A stretch of DNA of 64,000 nucleotides from Microbacterium sp. cf332 (lineage in GTDB: Bacteria > Actinomycetota > Actinomycetes > Actinomycetales > Microbacteriaceae), in assembly GCF_900102175.1 (NCBI RefSeq), contig NZ_FNKN01000005.1, forward strand, positions 19,730-83,729, in the 5' to 3' direction. The notes beneath the pieces were generated by a model that had not been told where the DNA came from, made no database searches, and saw only the letters and a list, made by a program, of their open reading frames with translations. This document shows, in pieces, positions 1 to 8,098 of the stretch (position 1 is its first letter; each line of letters starts with the position of its first letter). The position numbers were made by a program, and so were the translations under genes.

Positions 1-416
1 CGAAGCACCCGCTCCCCGCGCCCGACGGCCCGTACGGGCCGCAGCACGTGAACGTCGAGGCCCAGCTTCTGGCACCCGACTCGCTCTTCGCTTTCGTCCG
101 CGGTCTCGCGCGCACGTATCGGCAGTCGCCGGAGATCGGCTGGGGGGATCTCGAGATCCTGCCCGTGACCGCCGAGCGCGTGCTCGCGCACGGCGCGCGC
201 ACGGGCGACAGCCGTTTCGTCGCCGTGCACAACTTCGGCGGCGAGCCCGTGGCGTTCGACCTCGACCTGGGCGACGAGCCCGAGGGCACCGAGCTCGTGT
301 GCCTCGCCTCGGGGGAGAGCTGGACCCTCGCGGACGGCACGACGTCGATGGAGCTCGACGGCTACGGCGCCCGGCGGATGCGCGTGACCCGGCCCGGCGA
401 CGGCCGCCTCCGCTGA
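1..416 (+). CDS. C-terminal end of a trehalose-synthase-like alpha-amylase (5' partial)
   Basis: The reading frame is open from base 3 at the window edge to a TGA at 414-416, so only about 137 C-terminal residues are present. The stretch 'GPQHVNVEAQLLAPDSLF' followed by 'EIGWGDLEILP' matches the region after the catalytic barrel in trehalose synthase / GH13 family 16-like amylases, where the substrate loop is followed by a small C-terminal beta domain. The rest (HNFGGEPVAFDLDL, then YGARRMRV) is that beta domain. The catalytic residues lie outside the window, so the exact substrate (maltose/trehalose interconversion or another alpha-glucan) cannot be settled. The family assignment is fairly firm; the subfamily is inferred. 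Confidence 0.7.
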   Translation, partial: KHPLPAPDGPYGPQHVNVEAQLLAPDSLFAFVRGLARTYRQSPEIGWGDLEILPVTAERVLAHGARTGDSRFVAVHNFGGEPVAFDLDLGDEPEGTELVCLASGESWTLADGTTSMELDGYGARRMRVTRPGDGRLR

Positions 417-883
417 CCCGCCGTCGACTCCTCCCCACCGGCGTCGCGAGCGCCGTCGTCCCCGAGTGACTCCGGAGCGCCCGGGAGCGCGGTGCGGAGA
501 TCGCACACTGGAGTCGGCGCCCGGCACCGGGTGAATCCGGGGGTGAAACTCCCGGATCACGACGCGTTCGCCTGCGCGCTGCTCGCAGGATGGACCTCGG
601 GAAACCCGTGGGGAAGGGGGCCCCGGGTCCGTGTCCGCGCGAGCGGTGCGGCACCGGGAACGGGGAGCCGGTTGGGGAACGGCTCGTCTCACCGGCACGG
701 TGCGGCCCCTCGGGGCCGGCCGTGCCGGCAGTCCGCGGATCGGGCGGCCGGGGGGACCGCCCGATCCCGACCCCCGGGCGGCGTCCTGGGGCTCGCGCAC
801 GTCGCACGAACGGTCGCGGTGATAGCATCGCGCCGACATCGGCCGAATCCGACGGCCGGCGTCGTCCGGGAGAGATCCGTCGC
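417..883 (+). promoter_or_regulatory. Gene-free leader region with several G-loop hairpins before the atypical kinase gene
   Basis: No coding frame is convincing here. Several inverted repeats are exact: GTGCG/CGCAC at 492-506, ATCCGGG/CCCGGAT at 535-557, GAGCCG/CGGCTC at 665-685 with the 9-nt loop GTTGGGGAA, and ATCGGGCGG/CCGCCCGAT at 739-765 with loop CCGGGGGGA. A long stem at 692-728 pairs CCGGCACGG..CGGCCCC with GGGGCCG.CCGTGCCGG. ACCGG/CCGGT at 653-672 is an alternative to the 665-685 stem. A -10-like TAGCAT lies at 823-828, 55 nt before the next gene. The TTGGGGA loop is the same element seen in the polysaccharide leaders. Whether this is one long leader or a separate RNA is unknown. 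Confidence 0.4.
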
Positions 884-2611
884 ATGGCGATCTGGTGGAA
901 CGCGGTCTCCGGCGGTGCGTTCTACACCCGCTGGAGCGCCCTGACGTCGCTGATCGTGGCGGCGCTCTTCTCCGTGCCCACCGTCGGCACACCCGACCTC
1001 GACGGTTACCTCCGGGCCGTCGCGGTCGCCGCCCTCGGCTGGCTTCCCCTGGCCGCGCTCATCGTTCCCGTCGTGGTCGCGGAGCTGCGATCGAGACATG
1101 CGCCGTTGCGGGGAGCCCTCGTCATCCTCTCGCTCGTCGTCGTCTCGGCGCTGCGTCCCGGGATCAACGACACGCTCAGCCGGGCGCTCTTCGACGTCAC
1201 CCCGACCGGGGCGCCGATGGCACGGGTCCTGACCAATCTCGCCACGGCCCTCGCGCTCTTCTCGATCGTGGCGGTCATCACCTCTCGCCATGCCGCGTCG
1301 CGAGCAGCGAAGGCGCGGCTGGACATCGCTTTCACGCACCTGCGCGCCGACGGGACGGCCCGCGCGGAGCACGCCCGGCGCCTCCGGCAGGCGATCGTCG
1401 ACACTGCGGACTCCCTCCGCGTCGAGCGCGACGCGATGCTGGCCGGGACGATCGACTTCGACGGCGTGCGCGCATACGCGGATCGGGTGCGCGGGGCGAG
1501 TCATCGGCTCGATGCGCTCGTCCGAGCGGCGCCACAGGCCGGCGTCGATGCCGGTGGCAGCGTCAGTGCCGGCCGCGGCGAACAGTCGCGGCCGCACACG
1601 CGTGCGACCCACGGCCCTCTGCGGCTGCCCGCTCCGCCGTGGCTCAGCGTGCTGGGCTTGTACGGCTGCGTGTGCTTCCCGTTCGCCGTCGTCGTCGGAG
1701 GTCCGTTCATCGCCGCGACCGGCGTGCTCGGTGGACTCCTCCTCGACCTGGCCACCGGCGCGGTCCTCCGTCGCGGCGCTCCGGCCACGAGGCGCATCGC
1801 GGTCTTCGTGGCGACCTGGGCCTCGAGTGGCACCGTCATGGCGGTCCTCACGATCCTGCTCCTTCCCGGGATCGGCTTCCTGGCGGCGGTACCCGTCCTC
1901 GCGGTCCCGGTCGTCGCCGTCCTGCTGAGCCTGTGCCGCGACGCTCTCCAGCGGGTGCGCCGCGACGAGGAGCGCGCGGCGACCTCCCTCGTCGATGCGG
2001 CAACCCGGAGCGCCGCCGCCGCGCATCGCGCCGACGCGGAGTCGGCCCGCGCGGTCGACGTGCTGCACGGCCGGGTGCAGGGGGCATGCGTCGTGTTCGC
2101 CGCCGCCGTCGACGAGCGAGCCGCGGAGCCCGCCGACGCCTCCGCCTTCATCGCCCGGACGGACCGGGCGTTCGACGAGCTCATCGCTCCGCAGCCGGCC
2201 GCGACCATTTCCGTGCGGACGGCCCTCGGAGAACTGGTGGGGGCGTGGTCCTCCGTCCTCGACGTCGCCGTCCGACTCGACCCCGTCGCCGAGGCCGCAC
2301 TCGACACGGCGTCGCCGGAACGCGTCGTCGACATCGTCGTGTCGACGGTCAACGAGGCGTTCGTCAATGCGGTGAAGCATTCCGCGGCCCGCCGGGCGCG
2401 CGTCGAGGTCGAGCCGTCGCCGCACGCCGGGGGGATCGTACTGGTGCGGGTCTCCGCGCCCGGCTCCCTGGATCCGCGGGCGCGGCGAGGGCTGGGCAGT
2501 GCGTCGGCCCGGGTGTTCGCCGACGGCGGCGAGGTCGTGTTCGAGCGGCGGATCGCGGTCATCCGGCAGCACGTGTCGGGGGTTACGCAAGTAGGCCCGT
2601 GGATCACGTAA
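884..2611 (+). CDS. Membrane histidine-kinase-like ATPase protein, atypical (paralogue 1)
   Basis: 575 residues. Start ATG 884 is preceded by GGGAGAG at a workable distance. The N-terminal half has several hydrophobic segments (about residues 15-35, 45-68, 75-95, 110-130), then a soluble arginine/alanine-rich helix, then a second membrane block (about 255-350). The C-terminal part contains LHGRVQG with His395, which resembles the LHD box of NarL-type (HisKA_3) kinases but has Gly in place of the usual Asp. An N-box-like NEAFVNAVKHS follows near residue 490. The DxGxG box that holds the adenine Asp is not visible; 'SAPGSLD' stands in its place. It is a clear paralogue of the protein at 31,989. 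No response regulator is adjacent. It may be a signalling ATPase or a degenerate kinase. The last about 15 residues diverge from the paralogue and overlap a short direct repeat. Confidence 0.65.
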   Translation: MAIWWNAVSGGAFYTRWSALTSLIVAALFSVPTVGTPDLDGYLRAVAVAALGWLPLAALIVPVVVAELRSRHAPLRGALVILSLVVVSALRPGINDTLSRALFDVTPTGAPMARVLTNLATALALFSIVAVITSRHAASRAAKARLDIAFTHLRADGTARAEHARRLRQAIVDTADSLRVERDAMLAGTIDFDGVRAYADRVRGASHRLDALVRAAPQAGVDAGGSVSAGRGEQSRPHTRATHGPLRLPAPPWLSVLGLYGCVCFPFAVVVGGPFIAATGVLGGLLLDLATGAVLRRGAPATRRIAVFVATWASSGTVMAVLTILLLPGIGFLAAVPVLAVPVVAVLLSLCRDALQRVRRDEERAATSLVDAATRSAAAAHRADAESARAVDVLHGRVQGACVVFAAAVDERAAEPADASAFIARTDRAFDELIAPQPAATISVRTALGELVGAWSSVLDVAVRLDPVAEAALDTASPERVVDIVVSTVNEAFVNAVKHSAARRARVEVEPSPHAGGIVLVRVSAPGSLDPRARRGLGSASARVFADGGEVVFERRIAVIRQHVSGVTQVGPWIT

Positions 2612-2616
2612 GTAGG
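2584..2616 (+). repeat. Near-identical 11-bp direct repeat across the kinase stop codon
   Basis: ACGCAAGTAGG (2585-2595) and ACGTAAGTAGG (2606-2616) differ by one base and begin 21 bp apart. They span the last codons of the kinase and its TAA stop. Base composition is lower in GC than the surroundings. This could be the scar of a mobile element or a binding site; nothing identifiable as a transposase remains. Confidence 0.4.
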
Positions 2617-2654
2617 GCCGCTCGACACGCGAGTGCTGAGGTCTGACCACGAGA

Positions 2655-2700
2655 GGACGCGTCAGCGCGTCCGTCGCTGCCGTCGCGCCATGACGGCAGC
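2655..2700. terminator. Two adjacent hairpins between convergent genes
   Basis: GGACGCG/CGCGTCC (2655-2672, 4-nt loop) is followed by GCTGCCGTC/GACGGCAGC (2676-2700, 7-nt loop). They lie between the plus-strand kinase and the minus-strand PAS kinase and end 2 bp before the latter's stop codon. There is no T-tract. They probably act as a bidirectional transcription end. Confidence 0.5.
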
Positions 2701-2702
2701 GG

Positions 2703-3764
2703 TCAGCTCGCCGCCGGCAGCCGCAGGCTGACGGTCGTGCCGCATCCGGGCGAGCTCGCGATCGTCGCGTCGCCGCCGAGACGCCGGAGGATGTCGCGTA
2801 CGCTCGCGAGCCCCACCCCCGTGCCCCCGTCATCGGGGTCGGACAGGCGCCCGCGCGCATAGGGCTCGAAGATCGTCGCGACATCCGACGGGTCGATGCC
2901 GCGGCCGGTGTCGGCGACGCTCACGACCGTGTCGTCGACGCCCTCCGCGACGGTGACGACGATCGCGTCCTCGCTGTACTTCGCGGCGTTGTCGATGACG
3001 TTCGCCAGGGCGCGGCGGAGCATCGCCCGGTCGGTCGAGACGTTCGCCCGACCCGATCCCTCCACGTGCACGCGCTCGTTCACGTCGCCGGGCAGCACGA
3101 GGTGGGCCGCCTCATGGACGAGCGGCAGGATGTCGGTGTCGGTGTCGGCGCTCGCACCGCCGTGACCGCCGCGGACGTGCGCCGACAGCTCGCCGACCAT
3201 CGCGATGATGTGGTCGGTGACGCGCGAGACGTGCTGCAGGAGCCCCGCCTGCGCCTCGGGGATCTCGTCCTCGAGCAGGTCCACGTACCCGCGCAGCGCC
3301 GTGATGGGCGAGAGCAGGTCGTGGGCGAAGGCGCGGAGGAAGCCGTCCTTCTCGTCGTCGAGGCGCTTCGCGTCGCTCAGGTCGCGCACGATCTTCACGA
3401 AGCCGCCGGGCTCTCCGTCCTCGTCCTGCACGGCGGTGATGAGCACGTGGGCCCAGAAGAGCGAGCCGTCGCGCCGGACGCGCCACCCGGTGTCCTCGAC
3501 GGACCCTTCTGCGCGCGCGACCGCGAGCAGTCGCATCGGCCACCCCCGGTCCCGGTCCTCCGCGCGGTAGAACCGCGAGAACGGCGTGCCGACGACATCC
3601 GTCGCCGAGTACCCCTTGAGCCGTTCGGCGCCGCGGTTCCACGACTGCACGACGCCCGCGTCGTCCAGCTCGACGATCGCGACCGAGGTGACCTGCTCCG
3701 CCCAGTCCGCCGTCGCGGGCTCGCCGGCGGCCGGCCGGACGGTCGTGGCGGAAAGAGCGCTCAT
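2703..3764 (-). CDS. Cytoplasmic PAS-domain sensor histidine kinase
   Basis: 353 residues, no membrane segment. A PAS domain (about 20-130) starts 'VAIVELDDAGVVQSWNRGAE' and has the GYSATDVVGTPFSRFY signature common in phytochrome- and LOV-associated PAS domains, but lacks the LOV cysteine. The HisKA segment carries the H-box FAHDLLSPITALRGY. The HATPase domain shows NVIDNAAKYS (N), DTGRGID (G1) and GTGVGLASV (G2), so kinase activity is expected. ATG 3764 is chosen over ATG 3770 because GAGGTG lies 6 nt upstream of it. The gene follows another histidine kinase 107 bp upstream on the same strand and could be co-transcribed. Its response regulator is not in the window. The signal is unknown. 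Confidence 0.88.
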   Translation of the reverse strand: MSALSATTVRPAAGEPATADWAEQVTSVAIVELDDAGVVQSWNRGAERLKGYSATDVVGTPFSRFYRAEDRDRGWPMRLLAVARAEGSVEDTGWRVRRDGSLFWAHVLITAVQDEDGEPGGFVKIVRDLSDAKRLDDEKDGFLRAFAHDLLSPITALRGYVDLLEDEIPEAQAGLLQHVSRVTDHIIAMVGELSAHVRGGHGGASADTDTDILPLVHEAAHLVLPGDVNERVHVEGSGRANVSTDRAMLRRALANVIDNAAKYSEDAIVVTVAEGVDDTVVSVADTGRGIDPSDVATIFEPYARGRLSDPDDGGTGVGLASVRDILRRLGGDATIASSPGCGTTVSLRLPAAS

Positions 3765-3871
3765 CGTCATCACCTCGTGGGTGCCGAGGTCTCGGATCCC
3801 TCGGCGTCGAGCCCATTCTTTCGACGCGTCGGATGTCGTGCCGGGACTTGACAGGGCGCTCGGCGCACCCG

Positions 3872-5509
3872 TCACGCGGGCGGAGCGACGGGAAGGACGA
3901 TGGCCATCGCCGTGCCTCCCGACGCCGACGCTCCGACGCGCACCCGGCCGCCGTGCGCGACGACGGCGTTGCGGACCACCGAGAGCCCGATCCCGAACCC
4001 CTGGACGGCGTTCTTGCGTGCGAAGTCGGTGCGGTAGAACGGGTCGAACACGCGCGTGCGCTCGACCGAGGTCAGGCCGGGGCCGCTGTCGCTGACCACG
4101 ATGTGCACCCCCGACTCGTCGATACGCTGCCCGATCACGACGGCCGAGGCCGGCGGACTGAACTTGACCGCGTTGACCAGCAGCTCCTCGAGCGACTGAC
4201 GGATGCGGACAGGGTCGAGTACGACGCGCTCGGCGGTCGCTCCGACCTGCTGGATGGAGCTGCCGCGGTGCTCGGCCCGCGGCGACACCGCACGAACCGC
4301 CGAGGCGATGAGCTCGCTGAGGGTCACCGGGCGCGGCGAGACCTGGGTGTCGGCGGACGCGGCTGCGAGGAGTTCGTTGATCCGGTCTGTGAGCACCAGG
4401 ACGTTGCGCTCCACCATCGACAGATATCGGGATGCGGTCGGGTCGGCGGCGCGCACGTGGTCGGTGAGCAGGTCGAGGTAGCCCGTCACGCTGGTCAGGG
4501 GCGTGCGCAGCTCGTGCGACACCGTGCGCAGGAAGTCGTGGCGTATCTGGGCCGCATCGGCGAGCTCGGTGACGTCGTGGGCGGCGACGAGCGTGCCGAG
4601 CAGCGAGCCGTCCGCACGACGCACCCGGTCGGCGTCGGCCAGGATGGCGCGCTGGGCCGCCGGTGGTCCGACCCACTCGACGGCCTGGCCGACGCGTTCG
4701 CCGCGCAGAGCGCGGGGGATCAGCTGCTCGTGGTGCGGCACCGGCGTCGAGCGGTCGGCCGCGAGGACGGCGTCGCCCGCGTAGGGCGGCTCGCTGAGCG
4801 AGAACCCCATCTCGCGCGAGAGGTCTTCGGCCGTGCGGTTGGCGAGGACGAGCCGACCGGCATCGTCGTAGAGAACCACCCCGCTGCGCACCGTGTCGAG
4901 CACCGTGCGCAGGACGAGCTCGTTGTCGTGGGCCTGTTCGAGCGCGCGAGCGCGCTCCTCGTGCAGCGCCCGCGCCCGCCTGTTGCTGCGGCGCAGCTGC
5001 TGCGCCGCGATGTTCACCACGACCGCGACGGCGAGGATGAGGCCGGGCAGGGTGAAGACGTTGACCCACTCCAGCGCCGTCGTCGGCCAGGTCCCCCGGA
5101 CGACGAAGGGGAGCGACGTCATGAAGGCGGCGCCGCCGACCGCTGCGCTGAAGGCGACGGGCGGGAAGCCGTAGGCGATCCACAGGATCGGGAAGATCGC
5201 CAGCATCCCGACCGCGGGGAGCAGCCAGATGACCTCGGTACGCAGCAGCGCCACCGCGACGATGTCGGCGACGGCGACGAGGAGCAGCCACGACGAGCGG
5301 AACCGTTCCCACGGCACGGCGGCCGCCACGACGGTCGTCGCGACGATGAGGAGCGCGGCCGCGCCGACCAGCGGCGAGGACAGCGCCCGGGGCGCGCCGA
5401 TTGCGAGGGCGGCGTAGACGACCGCCGCTCCGATGACGAAGGGGAGCTGCGCCCGCAGCAGCACGCGCGTGCGTCCGTGGCGTGTGCGCTCACGTTCGAG
5501 CAGGGGCAT
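3872..5509 (-). CDS. Membrane sensor histidine kinase with PAS domain
   Basis: 545 residues. The first about 170 residues form five to six hydrophobic helices (for example VIGAAVVYAALAIGA and WLLLVAVADIVAVALL). A short coiled region (RRSNRRARALHEERARALEQ) leads into a PAS domain (about 205-315), then HisKA with the canonical VSHELRTPLTSVTGY box, and HATPase with SLEELLVNAVKFS, DSGPGL and GFGIGLSVV. All kinase motifs are intact. Start ATG 5509 has GGAGA about 7 nt upstream; an in-frame ATG at 5533 has no such signal. It is a classical membrane sensor, presumably paired in trans with an unseen regulator. Its promoter would diverge from that of rplM. Confidence 0.88.
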   Translation of the reverse strand: MPLLERERTRHGRTRVLLRAQLPFVIGAAVVYAALAIGAPRALSSPLVGAAALLIVATTVVAAAVPWERFRSSWLLLVAVADIVAVALLRTEVIWLLPAVGMLAIFPILWIAYGFPPVAFSAAVGGAAFMTSLPFVVRGTWPTTALEWVNVFTLPGLILAVAVVVNIAAQQLRRSNRRARALHEERARALEQAHDNELVLRTVLDTVRSGVVLYDDAGRLVLANRTAEDLSREMGFSLSEPPYAGDAVLAADRSTPVPHHEQLIPRALRGERVGQAVEWVGPPAAQRAILADADRVRRADGSLLGTLVAAHDVTELADAAQIRHDFLRTVSHELRTPLTSVTGYLDLLTDHVRAADPTASRYLSMVERNVLVLTDRINELLAAASADTQVSPRPVTLSELIASAVRAVSPRAEHRGSSIQQVGATAERVVLDPVRIRQSLEELLVNAVKFSPPASAVVIGQRIDESGVHIVVSDSGPGLTSVERTRVFDPFYRTDFARKNAVQGFGIGLSVVRNAVVAHGGRVRVGASASGGTAMAIVLPVAPPA

Positions 5510-5570
5510 CCGGGGTCTCCGATCGGGGTGCATGAGAGATCGAGGACGGCCCGGGGGGACGAGCACGGCT

Positions 5571-5598
5571 TTGATAACGTCGATCGATAGCGTACGCT
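5571..5598 (+). promoter_or_regulatory. Probable promoter of rplM-rpsI
   Basis: TTGATA (5571-5576) and TACGCT (5593-5598) are separated by 16 bp. The remaining about 130 nt before rplM would be an untranslated leader. It contains no obvious terminator hairpin, so attenuation cannot be claimed. Confidence 0.45.
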
Positions 5599-5733
5599 GT
5601 CTCTTTGGTGCCCATGCCCGCTGGCTCGGCACCGCGAACGTGAGCCCTCCACTGGCGTGTTCGTCCTCGGACCGAACCACCCCGGAGCGGGATTCACGAA
5701 CTCCTCCGTTCGAATCAAGAAAGCAGCACTACT

Positions 5734-6180
5734 GTGACGCGCACTTTCACCCCCAAGGCTGGCGAGATCCAGCGCGAGTGGCTGGTCATCGACGCAACCG
5801 ACGTCGTCCTCGGCCGCCTCGCCTCGCACGCCGCCGTCCTCCTTCGCGGCAAGCACAAGGCGTCCTTCGCCCCGCACGTCGACACCGGTGACTTCGTCAT
5901 CGTCATCAACGCCGACAAGGTGGCGCTGACGGGCCAGAAGCTCCAGAAGAAGATGGCCTACCGCCACTCGGGCTACCCGGGCGGCCTCAAGGCCGTCTCC
6001 TACTCGGAGCTCCTCGAGAAGAACCCCGCCCGCGCGGTCGAGAAGGCCATCCGCGGCATGCTCCCCAAGAACAGCCTGGGCCGCCAGCAGCTCTCGAAGC
6101 TGAAGGTCTACGCCGGTGCCGAGCACCCGCACGCTGCGCAGCAGCCCACCACCTACACCTTCGACCAGGTCGCCCAGTAA
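5734..6180 (+). CDS. rplM: 50S ribosomal protein L13
   Basis: 148 residues, the normal length for bacterial L13. Characteristic stretches are present: [16 protein letters not shown] near the N terminus, [25 protein letters not shown] in the middle region, and [14 protein letters not shown] sequence ([13 protein letters not shown]) near residue 110. L13 is an early assembly protein binding 23S rRNA in the large subunit. The start is GTG 5734. It forms a two-gene operon with rpsI, 29 bp downstream, as in nearly all bacteria. Confidence 0.98.
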   Translation: MTRTFTPKAGEIQREWLVIDATDVVLGRLASHAAVLLRGKHKASFAPHVDTGDFVIVINADKVALTGQKLQKKMAYRHSGYPGGLKAVSYSELLEKNPARAVEKAIRGMLPKNSLGRQQLSKLKVYAGAEHPHAAQQPTTYTFDQVAQ

Positions 6181-6209
6181 GCGCCGCGAAAACACTCAAG
6201 GAAACACTG

Positions 6210-6698
6210 ATGGCGAAGATCGCTGACTCCCTCGAGGAGACCCCCCAGAACTACTCGACCGAGACGCCCGCCGCGGAGGCTGCCGCCGCCGCCCCGCGTC
6301 CGGTCCTCTCGGTCCCCGGCGCAGCCGTGGGTCGACGCAAGCAGGCCATCGCCCGCGTGCGTCTGATCCCCGGCTCGGGCACCATCACGGTCAACGGGCG
6401 CACGCTCGAGGACTACTTCCCGAACAAGCTGCACCAGCAGCTGATCAACGACCCGTTCACGGTGCTCGAGCTCGCCGGCTCGTACGACGTCATCGCCCGC
6501 ATCTCCGGCGGTGGCCCCTCGGGCCAGGCCGGCGCCCTGCGCCTGGGCATCGCGCGTGCTCTCAACGAGATCGACGCCGAGAACAACCGCCCGACCCTGA
6601 AGAAGGCCGGCTTCCTCTCGCGTGACGCTCGCGTCAAGGAGCGCAAGAAGGCCGGTCTCAAGAAGGCGCGTAAGGCTCCTCAGTACTCGAAGCGTTAA
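6210..6698 (+). CDS. rpsI: 30S ribosomal protein S9
   Basis: 162 residues. The first about 35 residues are an actinobacterial extension rich in Ala and Glu. The conserved S9 fold follows, with [37 protein letters not shown] and the C-terminal signature of basic residues ending KAPQYSKR. That C-terminal tail reaches the P-site tRNA in the 30S subunit. ATG 6210 follows CAAGGAAAC. It is downstream of rplM and 5 bp before glmM, so all three may be co-transcribed. Confidence 0.98.
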   Translation: MAKIADSLEETPQNYSTETPAAEAAAAAPRPVLSVPGAAVGRRKQAIARVRLIPGSGTITVNGRTLEDYFPNKLHQQLINDPFTVLELAGSYDVIARISGGGPSGQAGALRLGIARALNEIDAENNRPTLKKAGFLSRDARVKERKKAGLKKARKAPQYSKR

Positions 6699-6703
6699 GC
6701 TCC

Positions 6704-8062
6704 GTGGCGCTGTTCGGTACGGACGGTGTTCGGGGGCTGGCCAACGGCCCCCTCACCGCCGAACTCGCACTCACCCTGGCCCAGGCGACTGCCGTCGTCC
6801 TGGGCCAGGGCCGTATCGCGGAGGCGCGTAAGTCCGCGGGCAAGCGGCTCACCGCCGTCGTCGCGCGCGATCCTCGGGTGTCGGGTGAGTTCCTCTCGGC
6901 CGCCGTCGCGGCCGGCCTTGCATCGTCCGGAGTCGACGTCCTCGACGCGGGCGTGCTCCCGACGCCCGCAGCCGCGTTCCTCATCGGCGACATCGACGCC
7001 GATTTCGGCGTGATGGTCTCGGCGTCGCACAACCCGGCCCCCGACAACGGCATCAAGATCTTCGCGCGCGGCGGCGTCAAGCTCCCCGACGAGGTCGAGA
7101 AGCGCATCGAGGAGGCCTTGACCGGCCCCAAGCTGCAGCCCACCGGTGCCGACGTCGGCCGCATCCGTGTGTTCGCGGACGCGGAGGACCGATACGTCGT
7201 CCACCTGCTCGGTTCGCTACCGCACACGCTCGACGGGCTCCACGTCGTGCTCGACTGCGCCCACGGCGCGGCATCCGGCGTCTCGCCGCAGACGTTCCGC
7301 GACGCCGGGGCGAAGGTGACCGTCATCGGCGCAGACCCCGACGGACTGAACATCAACGACGGCGTCGGGTCCACCCACCTCGACCGGGTGGCCGCCGAGG
7401 TCATCCGCACGGGCGCCGACATCGGCATCGCGCACGACGGCGACGCGGACCGCTGTCTCGCGGTCGACGCCGAGGGCCGGGTCATCGACGGCGACCAGAT
7501 CATGGCCATCCTCGCGGTGGCGATGAAGCAGCGGGGACGACTGCCGTTCAACACCCTCGTCGCGACCGTCATGAGCAACCTCGGCCTGCACCGTGCGATG
7601 GCCGACCACGGCATCACGGTCGAGCAGACCGCCGTCGGCGACCGCTACGTGCTCGAGCGCATGAACCAGGGACGCTTCGGTCTGGGCGGCGAGCAGAGCG
7701 GGCATGTCATCATGAGCCGGTACGCGACGACCGGCGACGGCCTGCTGACCGGTCTGCACCTCGCGGCGGAGATGGCCCGGCAGGGCAAGACCGCCGCTGA
7801 GCTCGCCGCGGTCATGACGGTCTACCCGCAGGTGCTCGTGAACGTCCGCGGCGTCGACCGCGACCGGGTCGCGAGTGATGACGGCCTGCAGGCCGCCGTG
7901 GCCGCGGCCACGCAGCGCCTGGGCGACTCCGGCCGTGTGCTGCTGAGGGCCTCGGGCACCGAGCCGCTCGTCCGGGTGATGGTCGAGGCGACGACCGAGT
8001 CGGAGGCGCAGCTGATCGCCGACGAGCTCGCCGCCGTCGTGGCGGACCGGCTCGCGCTCTAG
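6704..8062 (+). CDS. glmM: Phosphoglucosamine mutase
   Basis: 452 residues, typical for GlmM. It converts glucosamine-6-phosphate to glucosamine-1-phosphate for UDP-GlcNAc and peptidoglycan synthesis in the cytoplasm. [11 protein letters not shown] opens the protein. The phosphoserine loop [13 protein letters not shown] is intact near residue 105, the metal-binding loop reads DGDADRC, the sugar-binding loop GGEQSGH is present, and the phosphate-binding loop [12 protein letters not shown] closes it. The GTG start lies 5 bp after rpsI. The pathway partner glmS is at 37,936. Confidence 0.97.
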   Translation: MALFGTDGVRGLANGPLTAELALTLAQATAVVLGQGRIAEARKSAGKRLTAVVARDPRVSGEFLSAAVAAGLASSGVDVLDAGVLPTPAAAFLIGDIDADFGVMVSASHNPAPDNGIKIFARGGVKLPDEVEKRIEEALTGPKLQPTGADVGRIRVFADAEDRYVVHLLGSLPHTLDGLHVVLDCAHGAASGVSPQTFRDAGAKVTVIGADPDGLNINDGVGSTHLDRVAAEVIRTGADIGIAHDGDADRCLAVDAEGRVIDGDQIMAILAVAMKQRGRLPFNTLVATVMSNLGLHRAMADHGITVEQTAVGDRYVLERMNQGRFGLGGEQSGHVIMSRYATTGDGLLTGLHLAAEMARQGKTAAELAAVMTVYPQVLVNVRGVDRDRVASDDGLQAAVAAATQRLGDSGRVLLRASGTEPLVRVMVEATTESEAQLIADELAAVVADRLAL

Positions 8063-8098
8063 GCCCGCGTCGCGACGTGGCTCCGCGGGCGCCGGCTC

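Noticed and set aside
689..2884. 731-codon minus-strand frame over the atypical kinase
   Set aside because: Shadow of the plus-strand gene, rich in Arg and Asp, with no family resemblance.
5599..5733. Possible ribosomal-protein leader structure before rplM
   Set aside because: No strong stem or known L13 leader motif could be recognised by eye.
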